Positions 7,351 to 16,985 of a stretch of 18,684 bases of DNA are shown one piece after another (position 1 is the first letter of the stretch; each line of letters opens with the position of its first letter). A program made the position numbers and the translations under genes. The notes under the pieces are model-generated. The model saw only the letters and a list, made by a program, of their open reading frames with translations, did no database searches and had not been told where the DNA came from. Location: assembly GCA_045106825.1 (NCBI GenBank), contig JBGCFH010000409.1, positions 1-18,684 of the forward strand, in the 5' to 3' direction. This stretch comes from CAWVWD01 sp045106825. GTDB lineage: Bacteria > Bacteroidota > Bacteroidia > Chitinophagales > Saprospiraceae.

Positions 7351-10300
7351 AAGTATTGAGGTGTTTCTGTATTTTTTTGTATCTGTGATTGCACAGTGTT
7401 GTTTGATATACTTACAAGAGGATTAGCACTTGCTCGTGATAAAATAACATTATTGATTGCACAACCCAATACTTCAACTTCTGCCATATGCAGATATGTA
7501 TATCCATCTATCATCACACAGATATATCTACCTGTTCGACCAACTGCAATTGTTGTTGGTGAACCAGCTTGTGACGATTGATAAGTATGCCAATTGTTCG
7601 GATCATTTTTCAATGTATTGATGTTCGAACTTGTAAATGGTACATTGGATACAAATACATAATAATCATCTAAACGACTGCTATTAGCATCAGTACGATT
7701 CCAAATTTTAATTTTATCAAGTTGATAAACTCCTTGTAAATCTAATTCCCAATAAGGATTCGTGTTTTTACAAGTATGTGAAACTGAACCATTTGAGAAA
7801 TTCCCATTTGTATTTCCATCATTTGCCAAACCTGCCGAACCATTATAACAAGTGCTTGACTGATAAGATGGTTTATTCAATGCAAGGTTTGTTGGATTTG
7901 TACAAATACTACATTTGTAATTTGCAACAAATTTATCCTCAATAACTTTCACTGAAGTAGAACTTGGTGTTTTCCATCCGATTGACCAGTGTCCTGCTCC
8001 AGTACCATTTTTCATAATCATTTCAAAATAGTAAGGTTGACCAGCTTCTAAGTAAACATTTGTTGTTTTTTGTGAAGTATATTTTGTCCATTGTTTATAA
8101 CTTGTCCAACCACTTACTTCACCTACTAATGCTTTATTAGAAGAATCACAATCATTGCTTAACCATAATTTTCCATTATCATCACTTGATAAATAAATAT
8201 CATACAAACCAGTTTCAGTAGGAATAATATAACCTCTTACCCAAACACCATTACCAGCCTGTACATTGTTTTGCGTCAAGTCAGTGATATAATGTACATT
8301 GTAAGGATTGTAAGGGAACGAACTATGATTCATTACTGTACTGATAGCATTACCACTTCCTACATGATATTCAAAGGCTGTAATTTCGCCTAAAGGACAA
8401 GTTACATTACAAGTCGTTGTTGTAGGACAATTTCCTCTTTCATCTGGAACATCTACTACTCCTGTAAATACATTATTATTGAAATTATCTGTAATGGTTA
8501 CTTCATAATCACCAGGACACAAATTACTAATTGAAGCAGTTGTTGCTCCATTACTCCATAAGTAACTGTAAGTTGGCATTTGAACACTTGTACAGTTTAA
8601 CTCAACAGAAATCTCGTCAATATCCCAGATGCCATCATAATTTGTATTCGATAAACCAACTGGTGCGTAAGCATATAATTCAAACTCAAATACTTCTCCA
8701 CCTGTATAATCAAAGTCATTACCTGTAAAAGTAAAGGCTTCTTGAGACCAAGATGTAGATGTTAAAATATCAATTTTTTTGAACACTTCAACACCATTTT
8801 TTAATACTCGAATACCATATTTAGTTGGATAATCATTTGTATAATTATTATTACCAGTTGTCAAGAATTGTATTGGGCTTCCTGAATATTCCCAAAAACT
8901 CATAGATGCCAATGTTCCTGTACTATTTGCAGGTATTGTTACATTGTATCTAAAGGCGGTTGACGCATTATCAACAAATGACGCATTGGTAAATCCATCT
9001 GAACAAACTCCTACTCCATCTCCATTTGGTCGACCATAATTACAAGAATGTCCACCACTATTTCTTGACAATTTAGATGCTGTTACATTTACACAAGCAC
9101 TTCCTGAAATAGTTGGTGTAAATTCACCGTAAGAATTTCCAGCATAACAATTTGCGATATTCCAATCTACCGTGGTAGTTCCTGTTGTAACTACGATAGG
9201 TGTTGTATTACAAACACTTGCAACGGTTACTGCTGCTGCTCCATTACAAGCAGTATCAAGTACACAATTGGTTAAATCAAAGTCAAAGTCACCTGTTCCA
9301 TTATCTGAACCTCCATACCAGAACCATCCTGAAAGTGATGGCGTAGAACGATATAAACTTGCTCCATTACCAACCTGAAAGGCTTTTGTTTTGTTGGTCG
9401 GTTTGTGTGTCAAATCAATACTTTGTCCTGATAATCCACCTAAACCAGTAAAGGTATTGGCTTGGGTTTCATCCATAATATAGTAATCCCAAGTACTTAC
9501 AGGATCACCGTTTTGTGACCAAGGTGTTCCATTATAATTATTTTGATACGTTGGTAAATTCATTTTTTGGTATAAATTCACATCAACTGACCACTTTTTA
9601 TTATTGTTGGTAATATCTTGGATCTCTCCTGTAATTGTCGCTGTTCCATCTGCATTTTGCATTAGAACCAATGGATTGTTTGGATTTGACTTATATTTAG
9701 TCGTTCCATTACCATTGCCATGTAAAACTAAAGCGTAATTCGCAGAATTTGGTGTTCCATCTTCGCAAGTCTTTTTTGTACTTTCGATGATTTTACAACC
9801 ATTCAAATCAAAATCAAAATCACCTGTTCCATCATAATCATTTGTAAAGAAGAACCAACCTGACAAACTCTTAGCGGTACGATGAATACTTGCTCCATCA
9901 CCAACTTGAAATGCATGTGTCAAATCAACAGGTTTATGTGTCAATTCAATAATATCACCATTAAATCCGCCTCTACCATGCATTAAGTTTGGCTTACTTG
10001 CGTCCATAATATAATAATCCCAAGTGCTTACAGGATCACCATTTTGTGACCAAGGTATTCCATTATAAGTAGATTGATACGTTGGTAAATCCATTCTTTG
10101 ATGTAAATAGACATCAACTTCCCAACCATTATTCGGATTATTTACATTATAAATTTCGCCACGAATTCTTGCTGTTCCATCAGGATATTTTATCAATGTC
10201 AACGGAAAATGCGTTGTAGATTTATATTTCCAATCGCCAGGAGTTCCGTGTAATGCAACCGTATAATTTGCTGAACTCGGTGTTCCGTCTTTACAAATTT

Positions 10301-13300
10301 CTAAATCATCATTACAATCAGCTGGAGTTGAAGATATTGTTGCTGTAATATTGTCTTCAACAGTTATTGTTGCTGTACAAGTTGCTGTATTTCCTGCTGC
10401 ATCGGTTGCTGTTACCGTTACTTGATTTGTTCCAATATGAGAACAATCAAATTGGTTTGGAGAAACCGTAATTGTAGGATTTCCACAATTATCAGCAGAA
10501 GTATTCACTACATCTGATGCAGATATTGTAACTGTACCGTTCGTTCCAACTTGAACTGTTGCGTCTTGACAACTAATCGTAGGATTGATTGTATCGTTTA
10601 CTGTTACCGTTGCTGTACAAGTTGCTGTGTTTCCTGCATCATCTGTTACTGTTAATGTAACTGTATTTGCACCTAAGTGCGAACAATCAAATACATTTGG
10701 AGAAACTGACATTGATGCTATTCCACAATTATCCATTGAACCATTATCAATATCCGATGAAGAAACAGTCGCTTGACCATTTGCATCTAAATAAACGGTT
10801 GCATCTTGACAAATTGCGGTTGGATCTATATTATCCTTAACAGTTACTTCTGATGTACAAGTTGTTGAATTTCCATTTCCATCAGTTACAGTTACCGTAA
10901 CTTGATTCACACCGATATTTGAACAATCAAATACATTTGGTGAAATAGTTACTGTTGTGTTGCTTCCACAACCTCCAGTTACAGATGAAACAACATCGTT
11001 TTGAGTAACGGTTACTTGACCATTTGCATCTAAATAAACGGTTGCGTCTTGACAAGTAACTTGTGGTTGTCCGCCACCAGTTATCGTTACAGTTGACGTA
11101 CAAGTTGATGTATTTCCACTTTGGTCAATTACGGTTAATGTCACTGTATTTGCTCCGACATCAGCACAGCCAAATGTAGTTGATGAAGCTGTCATTGAAA
11201 CAATTGTGCAATTATCTGTACTTCCATTATTAATATCTGCTGCAGTTATTGTAGCATTTCCATTTGCCTCTAAAGCGACAGAAATATCTTGACAAATTGC
11301 ATTTGGTGCAGTTGTATCTAAAACAGTTACGGTTGCCATTCCCATTGCAGTGTTTCCACTTCCGTCAGTTGCTGTAAGTGTCACTTGATTTGCACCTAAT
11401 TGACTACAGTCAAATGTATTTGGTGAAACCATTAATGAAACGATTCCACAATTATCAGTTGAACCATTATCAACATCAGCAGATGAAACGGTTACATGAC
11501 CATTTGCATCTAAATAAACGGTTGCATCTTTAGTAACAACCGTTGGTTGAAAACCTTCTTTGATTGTAATTTTAGCATTACAAGTAGCAGAATTTCCTGC
11601 GGCATCAAATACAGTTACTGGAACCATATTAATACCAGCATCTGCACAAGTAAATACCGTTTGTCCAAAGTCAACTGAATCAATTCCACAATTATCGTTC
11701 ATACTAAAAACCAAATCATTTTGAGTAGCAGTTACTGTTCCTGATTGATTTAAGTATAATGTTGCCATATTACAAATTACAGTTGGGTCAATATTATCTT
11801 TAACCGTTACGATTGCCGTACAAGTTGCTATATTTCCTTCTGCATCAGTTACTGTAACTGCATTAGTACCTAAATGAGTACAATCAAATATAGTTTGTGA
11901 AACGGTCGGAGTCATATTGCTTGTACAATTATCTGACATACTCGAAACGACATCATTTACTGAAATTGATGCTTGACCATTTGCGTTTAAACTAATTGTA
12001 ACTGCTTGACATGTAATTGTTGGTGCAACGGTATCCTTAACGGTTACGGTTGAAGTACAAGTTGCTGAATTTCCGCTATCATCTGTAACTGTCAATGTTA
12101 CTGTATTATCACCAATATGTGAGCAATCAAAAGAACTTGGAGAAACAGTCATCGCAGCTATTCCACAGTTATCTGAAGAACCATTATTTACGTCTGCACT
12201 CAAAACAGTAATATTACCATTTGCATCTAAATAAACGGTTGCATCTTGACAAATTGCGGTTGGATCTATATTATCCTTAACGGTTACCTCTGAAGTACAA
12301 GTTGCTGAATTACCATTATCATCTGTTACGGTTAATGTTACTGTATTTGTACCAAGATGAGAACAATCAAAATTAGTTTGTGATAAACTCATTGATGCAA
12401 TACCACAATTATCCGTACTTCCATTATCAATATCCGTAGTTGTTATTGTCGCATTCCCATTTGCGTCTAAATAAACGGTTGCATCTTGACAAACTGCCGT
12501 TGGTTCAACTAAATCTTGAACTGTTACAATTGCTGTTGTCGATGCAGAGTTACCACTTGCATCTGTAACTGTTAAAGTAACTGTGTTTTGTCCAATATCA
12601 GTACAATCAAAAGTATTTGGTGTTACTGATGTATTTACAATCGCACAATTATCTGTTGAACCATTATCAATATCATTTGCAGTAATACTTGCATTTCCAT
12701 TTGCACCTAATTGAACTGTTATATCTTGTGCAATAGGATTTGGAGAAATCGTATCTAAAACGGTTACATTTGCGGTACAAGTCGCTGAATTTCCATTTCC
12801 ACCAGTTGCCGTTACAGTAACTTGATTGTTTTGTCCAATATGAGAACAATCAAATTGGTTTGGTGAAACCGATACAGTTGCATTACTTCCACATCCACCA
12901 ATTGCAGACTGTGTAACGTCATTTGGATCAAGTATTACTTGACCATTTGCATTAACATAGATTGTTGCATCTTTACAAGTGATTTGTGGTTGTCCACTTC
13001 CTTGTACGGTTACGGTTGAAGTACAAGTTGCTGAATTACCATTATCATCTGTTACGGTTAATGTCACTGTATTTGTACCAATATGAGAACAATCAAAATT
13101 AGTTTGTGATAAACTCATTGATGCAATGCCACAATTATCCGTACTTCCATTATCAATATCCATAGTTGCAATTGTCGCTTGACCATTTGCGTCTAATGTA
13201 ATTGTAATATCTTGACAAATTGTGTTTGGTGATATCGTATCTTCAACTGTAACAATTGAAGTACATACTGAAGAATTTCCATTAACATCTGTAACTAATA

Positions 13301-16235
13301 ATACAGCTTGATTTGCACCAATATCATTACAATTGAAATTATTCGGTGTAACTGTCATGTTCAAAATATTACAATTATCAAAACTTCCATTATCAACATC
13401 AGCAGCAGCAATACTTGCATTGCCATTTGCATCTAATTGAAGTGTAATATCCTTACATTTTGCTGTTGGAAATACCATGTCAACAACATTTACATTTGCT
13501 GTACAAGTAGAAGTATTTCCACTTTTATCTGTTACAGTAAGTGTTGCTTGATTATTTCCAATATTTGAACAATCAAATGTATTTGGAAATACATTAACAC
13601 TTTGAATCTTACAATTATCGGTACTACCATCATTAACATCAGCAGCAGAGATCGTTGCTTCACCATTTAATCCCAACATTACGGTAACATCTTTACAACT
13701 TGCCGTTGGAGAAATTGTATCTAATACTGTGACAATAGCTGTACACGAAGTACTATTACCGCTTTTATCTGTTGTCGTTATAGTGATATTATTTTGACCA
13801 ATTTTGCCACATTTAAATTTTCTATTACTAATTACGGTTTTGTCTAACTTACAATTATCTGATTGATTTAGGATAACATCACTTCGTGATAAAATGACTT
13901 TACCATTACTACCAAGGTACAGTGTTGCATTCTGACATTGCAAAACTGGAGGAATCGTATCTAAAACGGTCACCGTTGTCGGAACAATGGTTGTATTACC
14001 ATATTTGTCTATAACTGTAACATTAATATTATTTATGCCAACATTCTTACAACGATATTTTCTTTTGTATTTAATTTTTTTAATCCTACAATTATCACTA
14101 CTTGATTGTATAACATCAATATTTGAAATAATTGCTTCACCATTCGCATCTAAATAAACAGTAACAGGTTTTGTGACAACAACTGGAGGAATTGTATCTT
14201 GAACGTGAACTAATGCGATACAATTTGAGCTATTTCCAGTAAAATCAGTAACAGTCAAAGTTACTTGTCTTGTACCAACATGATTACAATTAAACAATGT
14301 CTTACTCAATGTCATACTTGCGATACCACAATTATCTGTACTTCCATTGTCAACCATAGCAGGTGTGATATTGGCTATACCATTCGTATCCAAATAAAGA
14401 TTAACATCTTGACAAATCGCAGTCGGAGGAACATTATCAATTACATCAATTGTCCCCGAACAAGTTCCCAAATTACCATGAATATCTTCAACGCTCAATG
14501 TATAAGCGACTTGACCAAGATTATTACAAGTAATTGGTGCAGAAAGTGTTAAATTTAATGTCGACAAATCAACACCACAATTATCTGAACTTCCAGCATA
14601 CACATCTGCAATCGTAATAACAGTACCAGGTACAGCACTACCCATTTTACAAATAAGTGTTGGTGCTTCTGTATCTTTAACAGTGACATTAAAAGAATCC
14701 GTAGTGATATTTCCTGCGGCATCTGTTGCAGTATAAGTAACGGTCGTTACACCAACAGGTAATGTGTCACCAGGATTGTGAGAAGAAACTAAAGTAACAC
14801 CTGGGCAATTATCCGTAGCCGTTGGAACAGTCCAATGAACTCCTGCTTCACAAAGTCCTAAATCATTAGAAACGGTAAAATCAAAAGGCAAATTATTTAT
14901 AACTGGAGCTAAGTTATCTTCTACGGTTACTTCAAAAGAACACATTGTCCAATTTCCGAATCCATCATCAACTTTGTAAATGACCTCTGTAGTTCCTAAA
15001 GGGAAATAACCAGCATAAGCTCCTGAAGGTGTCAATCTCAATGAGATATTTGTGCTTGTCATTACGGTCATAACGATACCACCACAAGCCTCGACAACTT
15101 TTGGCAAAGGCAATAAAAGTCCCTTTGTACAACCAGATGTCAAGTCCACAACAATATCTTGTGGACAAGTAACTTGTGGCGGAATCGTATCATGAACAGT
15201 AACTATTCCATTACAAGTACTGGTGTTTCCATCATTATCTACAACCGTAAGTGCGACTGTATTTTGTCCTAAATCAACACAAGTAAAATCTGTTTTATTA
15301 ATAGAAATTGCAAGTGTTGAGTTACAAATTGCAGTTGAGCCATTATCAATATCAGCTGCTACAATTGATGCATTTCCACTGGCATCTAAGTACACATCTA
15401 TATTTTGACAAATCGCTGTTGGTGGATTATTATTTTTGACATTAACGATTCCCGTACAAGTACTGGAATTTCCACTTCCGTCAGTTACGGTTAATGTTAC
15501 AGAATTTAATCCTAAGTCATTACAAGAAAAATTTGTTTTATCTAAAGACATTGATGCAATACTACAATTATCTGTACTACCATCATTAATATCAGCAGTA
15601 GTAATAGAAGCATTCCCATTCGCATCTAAATAAATCGTTGCATTTTGACAAATAGCAGTTGGAGGAAATAAGTCTTGGACAAGTACAGTTCCAGTACAAG
15701 TGCTTACATTTCCTGCCAAATCAATTACTGTAAGCGTTACGGTATTTAATCCTAAGTCGGCACAAGTAAATGTTTTTTTGCTCAAATACATCGTATCAAT
15801 ACCACAATTATCAGAACTTCCATTGTCTAAATAATTTGGTGTAATCATTATCGTTCCTGTTATTCCTAATTGAATAGAAACACTTTTGCAAATCGCATTC
15901 GGAGGTATATTGTCTGCTTGTCCGACTGTAAATGTTTTTGTTTGAATACAATTGTTATCATTGATATTCACCGTGTAAACCCCAGCTGTTAAGCCTGATA
16001 CATCTTCAGTTGTAGCACCTGTACTCCAAAGAAAGGTTGGATTGACAGCATTGTGAATCGTAATGTCAATTGCTCCATCATTCGCATTGGTACAAGATGC
16101 ATCTGTAATTACTTCTGTAACATGATAAGGACATATTTGTGCATGGGTTTGATAGTGACAACAAAAAAAGAAAGCCAGCAATAGAAAACCTCTAAAGATT
16201 TTTCTAAAATGCTGGTGAGTGTAATAATACTTCAT
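7092..16235 (-). CDS. giant T9SS-secreted multidomain adhesin (HYR-like repeats, PA14, discoidin)
   Basis: A secreted protein of 3,047 residues. Start 16235 is preferred because it gives a good signal peptide (basic n-region, core GFLLLAFFF, cleavage near THA-QIC); an upstream in-frame ATG at 16310 would add 25 residues with no ribosome binding site. Domains in order: SprB-like (about 34-104, FLWSTGATTEDVSGLTAGVYTV); three HYR-like repeats, two classical HYR domains and eighteen more repeats of about 80 residues (about 107-1961); a duplicated unknown module (about 1977-2147 and 2156-2322); a jelly-roll-like region (about 2330-2545); a second SprB-like domain (2551-2598); a PA14-like domain (about 2612-2773); an F5/8 type C domain (about 2778-2930, NLALNKPSYQSS); and a T9SS type A sorting domain (YPNPFNDKLTLEAF to the end). 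PA14 and F5/8C domains commonly bind glycans, so a surface adhesin or a secreted glycan-binding protein is likely. No catalytic domain was recognised. Confidence 0.92.
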   Translation of the reverse strand: MKYYYTHQHFRKIFRGFLLLAFFFCCHYQTHAQICPYHVTEVITDASCTNANDGAIDITIHNAVNPTFLWSTGATTEDVSGLTAGVYTVNINDNNCIQTKTFTVGQADNIPPNAICKSVSIQLGITGTIMITPNYLDNGSSDNCGIDTMYLSKKTFTCADLGLNTVTLTVIDLAGNVSTCTGTVLVQDLFPPTAICQNATIYLDANGNASITTADINDGSTDNCSIASMSLDKTNFSCNDLGLNSVTLTVTDGSGNSSTCTGIVNVKNNNPPTAICQNIDVYLDASGNASIVAADIDNGSTAICNSTLAISINKTDFTCVDLGQNTVALTVVDNDGNTSTCNGIVTVHDTIPPQVTCPQDIVVDLTSGCTKGLLLPLPKVVEACGGIVMTVMTSTNISLRLTPSGAYAGYFPLGTTEVIYKVDDGFGNWTMCSFEVTVEDNLAPVINNLPFDFTVSNDLGLCEAGVHWTVPTATDNCPGVTLVSSHNPGDTLPVGVTTVTYTATDAAGNITTDSFNVTVKDTEAPTLICKMGSAVPGTVITIADVYAGSSDNCGVDLSTLNLTLSAPITCNNLGQVAYTLSVEDIHGNLGTCSGTIDVIDNVPPTAICQDVNLYLDTNGIANITPAMVDNGSTDNCGIASMTLSKTLFNCNHVGTRQVTLTVTDFTGNSSNCIALVHVQDTIPPVVVTKPVTVYLDANGEAIISNIDVIQSSSDNCRIKKIKYKRKYRCKNVGINNINVTVIDKYGNTTIVPTTVTVLDTIPPVLQCQNATLYLGSNGKVILSRSDVILNQSDNCKLDKTVISNRKFKCGKIGQNNITITTTDKSGNSTSCTAIVTVLDTISPTASCKDVTVMLGLNGEATISAADVNDGSTDNCKIQSVNVFPNTFDCSNIGNNQATLTVTDKSGNTSTCTANVNVVDMVFPTAKCKDITLQLDANGNASIAAADVDNGSFDNCNILNMTVTPNNFNCNDIGANQAVLLVTDVNGNSSVCTSIVTVEDTISPNTICQDITITLDANGQATIATMDIDNGSTDNCGIASMSLSQTNFDCSHIGTNTVTLTVTDDNGNSATCTSTVTVQGSGQPQITCKDATIYVNANGQVILDPNDVTQSAIGGCGSNATVSVSPNQFDCSHIGQNNQVTVTATGGNGNSATCTANVTVLDTISPNPIAQDITVQLGANGNASITANDIDNGSTDNCAIVNTSVTPNTFDCTDIGQNTVTLTVTDASGNSASTTAIVTVQDLVEPTAVCQDATVYLDANGNATITTTDIDNGSTDNCGIASMSLSQTNFDCSHLGTNTVTLTVTDDNGNSATCTSEVTVKDNIDPTAICQDATVYLDANGNITVLSADVNNGSSDNCGIAAMTVSPSSFDCSHIGDNTVTLTVTDDSGNSATCTSTVTVKDTVAPTITCQAVTISLNANGQASISVNDVVSSMSDNCTSNMTPTVSQTIFDCTHLGTNAVTVTDAEGNIATCTAIVTVKDNIDPTVICNMATLYLNQSGTVTATQNDLVFSMNDNCGIDSVDFGQTVFTCADAGINMVPVTVFDAAGNSATCNAKITIKEGFQPTVVTKDATVYLDANGHVTVSSADVDNGSTDNCGIVSLMVSPNTFDCSQLGANQVTLTATDGSGNTAMGMATVTVLDTTAPNAICQDISVALEANGNATITAADINNGSTDNCTIVSMTASSTTFGCADVGANTVTLTVIDQSGNTSTCTSTVTITGGGQPQVTCQDATVYLDANGQVTVTQNDVVSSVTGGCGSNTTVTISPNVFDCSNIGVNQVTVTVTDGNGNSTTCTSEVTVKDNIDPTAICQDATVYLDANGQATVSSSDIDNGSMDNCGIASMSVSPNVFDCSHLGANTVTLTVTDDAGNTATCTATVTVNDTINPTISCQDATVQVGTNGTVTISASDVVNTSADNCGNPTITVSPNQFDCSHIGTNQVTVTATDAAGNTATCTATITVEDNITATISSTPADCNDDLEICKDGTPSSANYTVALHGTPGDWKYKSTTHFPLTLIKYPDGTARIRGEIYNVNNPNNGWEVDVYLHQRMDLPTYQSTYNGIPWSQNGDPVSTWDYYIMDASKPNLMHGRGGFNGDIIELTHKPVDLTHAFQVGDGASIHRTAKSLSGWFFFTNDYDGTGDFDFDLNGCKIIESTKKTCEDGTPNSANYALVLHGNGNGTTKYKSNPNNPLVLMQNADGTATITGEIQDITNNNKKWSVDVNLYQKMNLPTYQNNYNGTPWSQNGDPVSTWDYYIMDETQANTFTGLGGLSGQSIDLTHKPTNKTKAFQVGNGASLYRSTPSLSGWFWYGGSDNGTGDFDFDLTNCVLDTACNGAAAVTVASVCNTTPIVVTTGTTTVDWNIANCYAGNSYGEFTPTISGSACVNVTASKLSRNSGGHSCNYGRPNGDGVGVCSDGFTNASFVDNASTAFRYNVTIPANSTGTLASMSFWEYSGSPIQFLTTGNNNYTNDYPTKYGIRVLKNGVEVFKKIDILTSTSWSQEAFTFTGNDFDYTGGEVFEFELYAYAPVGLSNTNYDGIWDIDEISVELNCTSVQMPTYSYLWSNGATTASISNLCPGDYEVTITDNFNNNVFTGVVDVPDERGNCPTTTTCNVTCPLGEITAFEYHVGSGNAISTVMNHSSFPYNPYNVHYITDLTQNNVQAGNGVWVRGYIIPTETGLYDIYLSSDDNGKLWLSNDCDSSNKALVGEVSGWTSYKQWTKYTSQKTTNVYLEAGQPYYFEMIMKNGTGAGHWSIGWKTPSSTSVKVIEDKFVANYKCSICTNPTNLALNKPSYQSSTCYNGSAGLANDGNTNGNFSNGSVSHTCKNTNPYWELDLQGVYQLDKIKIWNRTDANSSRLDDYYVFVSNVPFTSSNINTLKNDPNNWHTYQSSQAGSPTTIAVGRTGRYICVMIDGYTYLHMAEVEVLGCAINNVILSRASANPLVSISNNTVQSQIQKNTETPQYFEINAYPNPFNDKLTLEAFVPEEDEYMDVRIIDVNGKVVYTQNQISTIGEVVQELDIPNLSNGMYILEVTTAKQVKTVKLVKVGRP
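9270..10310 (-). repeat. tandem duplicated ~170-residue module in the adhesin
   Basis: Two adjacent copies, each starting C-x-DGTP-x-SANY and ending GTGDFDFDL-x-x-C. Both contain WSQNGDPVSTWDYYIMD and a Leu-Thr-His-Lys-Pro motif. DNA identity is also high in places, for example around 9500-9540 and 10030-10075. I do not recognise the fold. Each copy has one Cys at either end, which could form a closing disulfide. Confidence 0.8.
10354..15915 (-). repeat. array of 23 HYR-type domains within the adhesin gene
   Basis: About 5.56 kb of tandem coding repeats with a period near 240 bp. Twenty-one are of one subtype, with consensus PTAICQDATVYLDANG, then DIDNGSTDNCGI, FDCSHIG and TVTDDNGNSATC; two are classical HYR domains at positions 4 and 5 from the N terminus. 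Most of the subtype repeats have four cysteines at fixed places. Asp/Asn/Gly-rich loops recur and could bind calcium. The array probably forms a long rigid stalk. Confidence 0.9.
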
Positions 16236-16322
16236 TTCATTAAAGTTTTTAGTGAATAATATTGGCAATAGAAAAAATCTGATATTCACAAAATCATTAT
16301 CAATAGACATAACACGCCTATG

Positions 16323-16347
16323 GGTATCAATCTATTATATTGATACC
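16323..16347 (-). promoter_or_regulatory. hairpin upstream of the adhesin start
   Basis: GGTATCAAT (16323-16331) and ATTGATACC (16339-16347) form a perfect 9-bp inverted repeat around a 7-nt AT loop. It lies about 90 nt upstream of the preferred adhesin start codon. It could be an operator or a leader hairpin; no T tract follows on the - strand, so it is not a typical terminator. Confidence 0.4.
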
Positions 16348-16770
16348 TTATGCAAAAAACACTTATTTACATAGCCAAAATCAGCTATTAATAAAATGAC
16401 TTTTGTGATAAATTAAAGTTTGTATTAGGGGAGTTCTCGTAGTATTAACTTTAACTTATAAGACTTTCTCTAAACTATAAGACAAATAAAATGAATTTAT
16501 TACACATTGAAAAATTACATATGCTTTTATTTAGGGTTACAACAATAATTTTCCCAAAAAAAAATCAACTCTAATATTGGAATTTAACTTCATTATGATA
16601 TATATTTTTTTTTAGGAATATAAAAAATATACCAATTTTACATCAAGCATTTTACATAATATTTCATCTACATCTTTTACAAATGGTAGAATTTTGGGAG
16701 TGTTCAAGGAGAACATTAATTTTTTTGGTTGTTTGAGAAATCCCTCCAAGAAATCAGATCAAGTTAAGTC

Positions 16771-16913
16771 GGTTCTTTGATTTTTTTTGTAGAAATAATC
16801 AAAATTCAAAATAATAAAAACTTTTCGATAATCGTATTGGTATCAGGTATTTGATTGAAAAAATCAACGAAGTACCGAATACCAAATACCATCATAACAG
16901 ATTTCATTTTTTT
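16771..16913 (+). repeat. dispersed palindromic repeat, copy 2
   Basis: Same orientation and order of parts as the copy at 2879-3018: GGTTCTTTGA head, spacer of about 46 nt with TTCAAAATAATAAAAACTTT, hairpin (about 16827-16858 with 16864-16893, loop AAAAA), tail ATAACAGATTTCATTTTTTT. Its hairpin arms carry GGTATCA and GGTATTT units. It lies just downstream of tyrA and could also serve as its transcription end, since no other terminator is visible there. Confidence 0.85.
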
Positions 16914-16985
16914 ACAATTTTCATCGAAAACCATAATTTCTACATGCTGTTGTTTTTAGTAAGAACTCAATATCCGAATAACAAA

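Larger units (their letters stand above)
16236..16985. other. intergenic region between tyrA and the adhesin gene
   Basis: About 750 bp with no convincing gene. It holds a 9-bp hairpin (16323-16347) in the likely adhesin leader and copy 2 of the dispersed repeat (16771-16913). The part from about 16380 to 16770 is AT-rich; only a weak GTTC/GAAC inverted repeat in GTTCAAGGAGAAC was noted, and no clear TAnnTTTG promoter was found on the - strand. Confidence 0.5.

Noticed and set aside
14265..14552. 95-codon + strand frame inside the adhesin gene
   Set aside because: It is antisense to the repeat-coding DNA, rich in Cys/Ile/Thr as expected from the complement of the repeats, and has no independent support.
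10354..15915. Regular repeats resembling a CRISPR or satellite array
   Set aside because: The period of about 240 bp is in frame throughout one open reading frame and encodes HYR-type domains with conserved cysteines.
16236..16310. Upstream in-frame start for the adhesin
   Set aside because: It would place 25 extra residues before a good signal peptide and has no visible ribosome binding site, although it cannot be fully excluded.
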